Source: Niveibacterium terrae (lineage in GTDB: Bacteria > Pseudomonadota > Gammaproteobacteria > Burkholderiales > Rhodocyclaceae). Taken from it: 64,000 nucleotides of DNA. The stretch is from contig NZ_CP172404.1 in the NCBI RefSeq assembly GCF_048213115.1, positions 62,001 to 126,000 of the forward strand, in the 5' to 3' direction. A program made the position numbers and the translations under genes. Within the stretch, counting starts at the first letter, position 1, and each line of letters opens with the position of its first letter. Of this stretch, positions 61,145 through 64,000 are shown one piece after another. Under the pieces are notes generated by a model, which searched no databases, had not been told where the DNA came from, and was given only the letters and a program-made list of their open reading frames with translations.

Positions 61145-61666
61145 TCACAGCGGCCGGTTCTCGTCGTGCTCTATCGGCTGCATCTGGGGCAGAAGCAGGA
61201 TGTAGTGGATGGGGAACCAGAGCAGCGAAGTCGTGAACGCGGAGAAGAAGTAATCCCAGCCCGGGAAGTCGGCGCCGGCGATCAGGCGCACGATCAGCAT
61301 CACGACCTGGGTCATCAGAAAGATCGGCACCATCTGCAAGGCCTGAGCGGCGGGCGGGAACCAGAGCAGGCGCCTGGCCATCGCGCCGCAGGTGAAGGCG
61401 AGCAGCACATAGGCCAGCGCGTGCTGGCCCATTGCCGAACCGTGACCGATGTCGGTCAGCACGCCCAGCACGAAAGCCGCGCCCATACTGACGCGCAGTG
61501 GTTCGCGTACGCACCAGAAAGCGAGCACGAGGGCGACGAAGTCCGGGATGCCGGGAATCTGGGGCACGGGAACGAAATTGAGTGTCAGCGCGACGATCAG
61601 GCTCAGCCACACCCAGCCCATGCGCACGGGAAGAAGGATACGGCTGGAACGATGGGGGGCTTGCAT
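61145..61666 (-). CDS. mreD: Rod-shape-determining protein MreD
   Basis: A 173-residue inner-membrane protein with about five or six hydrophobic helices, beginning ILLPVRMGWVWLSLIVALTLN (given here as two parts, ILLPVRMG and WVWLSLIVALTLN) and including VLGVLTDIGHGSAMGQHAL, a MreD hallmark. It links MreC and MreB to the wall-building enzymes. The start at 61666 is immediately after the mreC stop, with AGGGAG inside the end of mreC. The frame is open further upstream inside mreC but without family similarity. Confidence 0.93.
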   Translation of the reverse strand: MQAPHRSSRILLPVRMGWVWLSLIVALTLNFVPVPQIPGIPDFVALVLAFWCVREPLRVSMGAAFVLGVLTDIGHGSAMGQHALAYVLLAFTCGAMARRLLWFPPAAQALQMVPIFLMTQVVMLIVRLIAGADFPGWDYFFSAFTTSLLWFPIHYILLLPQMQPIEHDENRPL

Positions 61667-61668
61667 GC

Positions 61669-62607
61669 TCAGGGCTCCCTGGGGGCGCTGGCGGCTGCCC
61701 GGTTGGCGTGGCGGGGGGCTTTTTCCGGAACGGGTTCGGGTTCGTCGGCGACCGGGTTGGGGGGGGGCGCCGCAGCCCGACCGATCACCAGAACCGCGCC
61801 GCTCCTCTCGACCCCACCCAGAGGCTGGCACAGGAAGCGGGCGAAACCGCGGGCATCGTCGCGGCTGATCCGGACGACACGGGCGATCGGAAGATCGGGC
61901 AGATAGACCCCGTCCAGGCCCGAAGTCACGATCAGGTCTCCCGGCGCGACATCGGCATTGGAGGCGAGGTAGCGCAGTTCGAGCAGCCCGTTTCCGGCGC
62001 CGAACATCACGGCGCGCAGGCCGCTGCGCACGTCACGGACCGGGATTGCCTGTTCGCGGTCGGTCAGCAGCGTCACCTCCGACTGCAGCGAGAAGGTCCG
62101 GGTGACCTGGCCGATCACTCCGCGGCCGTCGATGACCGGAAGCCCAGCTTCGACGCCGTCGCGCTCTCCCCGGTCGATGATGACCCGGTGCGCGAAGGGG
62201 TCGCGGGCCGTGTACAGCACTTCGGCGGCGACGCTGCGTGCGTTCGTGCGTTCGCGCATACCCAGCAGTTCGCGGATCTGGCGGTTGTCCTGCTCCAGCG
62301 CGTCCTGACGCAGCAAGCGCTTGGCGTCCTGCAAGGCGCGGCGGCGCAGAGCCTGGTTTTCCTTCTGCAGCTGGTTCAGCGACGAGAAGTATTCCAGAGT
62401 CTGATGCGTCCAGTCGGCTGGGGTCGCCGCGGCGATCTGCAGCGGATAGCTCAGCACGGACAGGCCCTGGCGCAGCGTTTCCATGTAGCGGAAGCGCAGG
62501 TCGGCCACGAGCAGTCCGATGGACAGCACGAGGAAGAGCGTCAGCCGGGCTGCGGGAGGCAGGCCGCGCCGAAAGAATGGGGGAGGTTGATGGCCGACGA
62601 CTGACAT
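61669..62607 (-). CDS. mreC: Rod-shape-determining protein MreC
   Basis: A 312-residue protein with one N-terminal membrane helix (about residues 18-36), a coiled coil (about 65-105, NQLQKENQALRRRALQDAK) and the MreC beta domains (ARDPFAHRVIIDRGERDGVE, then GLPVIDGRGVIGQV, TLLTDREQAIPV and GDLIVTSGLDGVYLPDLPI). A Pro/Ala-rich tail follows residue 275. It is a periplasmic scaffold of the elongasome. A strong hairpin precedes its start. Confidence 0.96.
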   Translation of the reverse strand: MSVVGHQPPPFFRRGLPPAARLTLFLVLSIGLLVADLRFRYMETLRQGLSVLSYPLQIAAATPADWTHQTLEYFSSLNQLQKENQALRRRALQDAKRLLRQDALEQDNRQIRELLGMRERTNARSVAAEVLYTARDPFAHRVIIDRGERDGVEAGLPVIDGRGVIGQVTRTFSLQSEVTLLTDREQAIPVRDVRSGLRAVMFGAGNGLLELRYLASNADVAPGDLIVTSGLDGVYLPDLPIARVVRISRDDARGFARFLCQPLGGVERSGAVLVIGRAAAPPPNPVADEPEPVPEKAPRHANRAAASAPREP

Positions 62608-62618
62608 GATCGTGAACG

Positions 62619-62649
62619 GGGAAGGGAGAAGCGGCGCCTCTCCCTTCCC
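62619..62649 (-). promoter_or_regulatory. Strong hairpin between mreB and mreC
   Basis: GGGAAGGGAGA (62619-62629) and TCTCCCTTCCC (62639-62649) form an 11-bp perfect stem about 12 nt before the mreC ATG. No U-run follows, so it may stabilise the mreB mRNA end or limit mreC translation rather than terminate. Confidence 0.5.
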
Positions 62650-62664
62650 GAGCTGTTTCCCCGG

Positions 62665-63708
62665 TTATTCGCTGGCGAAAATGTTGCCGAGCTTGTCCAT
62701 CTTCTCGAGCGCGAGGCCGGAGCCGCGCACGACGCAGGTCAAAGGATCGTCGGCAACGATGACCGGCAGGCCGGTCTCTTCCATCAGCAGGCGGTCGAGG
62801 TCGCGCAGCAGCGCGCCGCCACCGGTTAGAACCATGCCGCGTTCGGCGATGTCGGCGCCCAGTTCCGGAGGTGTCTGTTCGAGCGCGATCTTGACCGCCG
62901 AGACGATCGAGTTCAGCGGGTCGGTCAGCGCTTCGAGGATCTCGTTCGACGAGATCGTGAAGCTGCGCGGGATGCCCTCGGCCAGGTTGCGGCCCTTCAC
63001 TTCCATCTCCTTGACTTCGGAGCCGGGGAAGGCCGAACCGATGTTCTTCTTGATGTTTTCGGCGGTGGTCTCGCCGATCAGCATGCCGTAGTTGCGGCGG
63101 ATGTAGTTGACGATCGATTCGTCGAACTTGTCGCCGCCGACGCGGATCGAGCCCGAATAGACCATGCCGCCCAGCGCGATGACGCCGACTTCGGTCGTGC
63201 CGCCGCCGATGTCGACGACCATCGAACCGGTCGCGTCAGCCACCGGCAGGCCGGCACCGATTGCGGCGGCCATCGGTTCCTCGATCAGGAAGACCTGGGA
63301 GGCTCCGGCGCCCAGCGCCGACTCGCGAATCGCGCGGCGTTCGACCTGGGTCGAACCACAGGGCACGCAGATGATGATCCGCGGGCTGGGGGCGAACAGC
63401 GAAGAAGGATGAACCTTTTTGATGAACTGCTTGAGCATCTGCTCGGTGACCGTGAAGTCGGCGATCACACCGTCCTTCATCGGGCGGATCGCGGCGATGT
63501 TGCCCGGAGTCTTGCCCAGCATCTGCTTGGCCTGGGCGCCGACCGCTTGGATCGTCTTCTTCGCGTTGGGCCCGCCTTCGGTGCGGATGGCGACGACGGA
63601 AGGTTCATCGAGCACGATGCCTTTGCCGCGGACGTAGATCAGGGTGTTGGCGGTACCGAGGTCGATCGCGAGATCGTTCGAGAAATAGGAGCGCAGGGAT
63701 CCGAACAT
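62665..63708 (-). CDS. mreB: Rod-shape-determining actin homologue MreB
   Basis: A 347-residue actin-like ATPase, the same length as E. coli MreB. Motifs are FSNDLAIDLGTANTLIYV, the phosphate loop MVVDIGGGTTEVGVIALGG and GGGALLRDLDRLL near the C-terminus. It forms membrane-bound filaments that orient the elongasome. The ATG at 63708 gives the family N-terminus; a TTG two codons upstream is possible but less likely. It is first in the mreB-to-lipA strand run and divergent from gatC. Confidence 0.98.
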   Translation of the reverse strand: MFGSLRSYFSNDLAIDLGTANTLIYVRGKGIVLDEPSVVAIRTEGGPNAKKTIQAVGAQAKQMLGKTPGNIAAIRPMKDGVIADFTVTEQMLKQFIKKVHPSSLFAPSPRIIICVPCGSTQVERRAIRESALGAGASQVFLIEEPMAAAIGAGLPVADATGSMVVDIGGGTTEVGVIALGGMVYSGSIRVGGDKFDESIVNYIRRNYGMLIGETTAENIKKNIGSAFPGSEVKEMEVKGRNLAEGIPRSFTISSNEILEALTDPLNSIVSAVKIALEQTPPELGADIAERGMVLTGGGALLRDLDRLLMEETGLPVIVADDPLTCVVRGSGLALEKMDKLGNIFASE

Positions 63709-63943
63709 TGGCAAAATTCCGTTTCAGGGGTTGGCCCCCGGGGTTGCGGGCGCGCCGCTGGGACGCGAAGGCGATTGCACCAAGTCTGCAATCGCCGAGG
63801 GCGAACAAGCTTACAGCGCTTGCTCCGCCTGGACGAGCCGCATCTGCGACTCCCCGGCATCCGTCCGGCTGGGGCGGGTAAAGCGTCTATGATAACCTAT
63901 TCAATTCTATGGATTAAATCCGCGAGCGCGGTCAATTCCCATC

Positions 63944-64000
63944 ATGTCCCTCTGTACTGATGATGTTTTCCGCATTGCCAAGCTGGCCAGGCTGGAACTT
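63944..64000 (+). CDS. gatC: Aspartyl/glutamyl-tRNA amidotransferase subunit C, N-terminal fragment
   Basis: The last 57 bases encode MSLCTDDVFRIAKLARLEL, the typical start of GatC, the small subunit of the GatCAB enzyme that amidates Asp-tRNA(Asn) and Glu-tRNA(Gln). The gene runs off the window. gatC divergent from mreB is a common betaproteobacterial arrangement. The 235-bp gap to mreB is AT-rich near 63885-63920 and includes TATGAT at 63890-63895, which could serve as a -10 box, but no convincing -35 was found. Confidence 0.88.
   Translation, partial: MSLCTDDVFRIAKLARLEL

Noticed and set aside
63709..63714. TTG at 63714 as the mreB start
   Set aside because: The ATG two codons later gives exactly the family length and N-terminus.

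Overview
The window is a GC-rich stretch of proteobacterial chromosome. Gene orders point to a betaproteobacterium, most likely near the Rhodocyclales: thiD-thiE-hemL next to pilG-pilH-pilI-pilJ-chpA, ubiE with a Tim44-like gene and ubiJ, an M23 peptidase with a bactofilin, and the rod-shape cluster mreB-mreC-mreD-mrdA-rodA-rlpA-dacC divergent from gatC. This assignment is an inference from synteny and protein style; no 16S gene is present. No phage, transposase, CRISPR array or integrase was seen.

Layout. 1-6.7 kb: the end of a MalE-type binding protein, three small genes of CoA/aromatic-type metabolism, and a complete xylose ABC transporter (xylFGH) with a structured operator-like region and an internal terminator. 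6.77 kb: tRNA-Gly(CCC). 6.9-13.2 kb: housekeeping and less known genes (an exported protein, rlmJ, an AsmA-like protein, an S4 protein, a DUF1615 lipoprotein, a REC-REC-GGDEF diguanylate cyclase). 13.2-18 kb, minus strand: a LOG-family gene, bactofilin, a coiled-coil membrane protein, an M23 peptidase, ubiJ, a Tim44-like gene and ubiE.

18.2-33.4 kb: five tandem TonB-dependent receptor (TBDR) genes on the plus strand. Each is its own transcription unit with a GTG start, an almost constant signal peptide and its own intrinsic terminator. Each also has the same upstream architecture: a 16-bp imperfect dyad (GTAACA-N4-TGTTGC) followed 24-25 nt later by a sequence matching the sigma-54 -24/-12 promoter in spacing, then a leader of about 72-83 nt. 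This array is the most interesting part of the window. It looks like a co-regulated, duplicated receptor family placed between a DUF971 gene and ubiE, which are usually neighbours in related bacteria.

33.4-41.7 kb: DUF971, a ferric-reductase-like membrane flavoprotein, dusA, srkA, a MerR regulator, xpt, hemL, thiE and thiD. 41.9-51.9 kb: the Pil-Chp chemosensory system for type IV pili, ending in a 2127-residue ChpA with several Hpt-like regions and a long acidic linker. 51.9-53.6 kb: an AraC-type regulator and a small outer-membrane barrel. 53.8-63.7 kb, minus strand: lipA, lipB, ybeD and then the cell-elongation cluster (dacC, rlpA, rodA, mrdA, mreD, mreC, mreB). The window closes with the first 19 codons of gatC.
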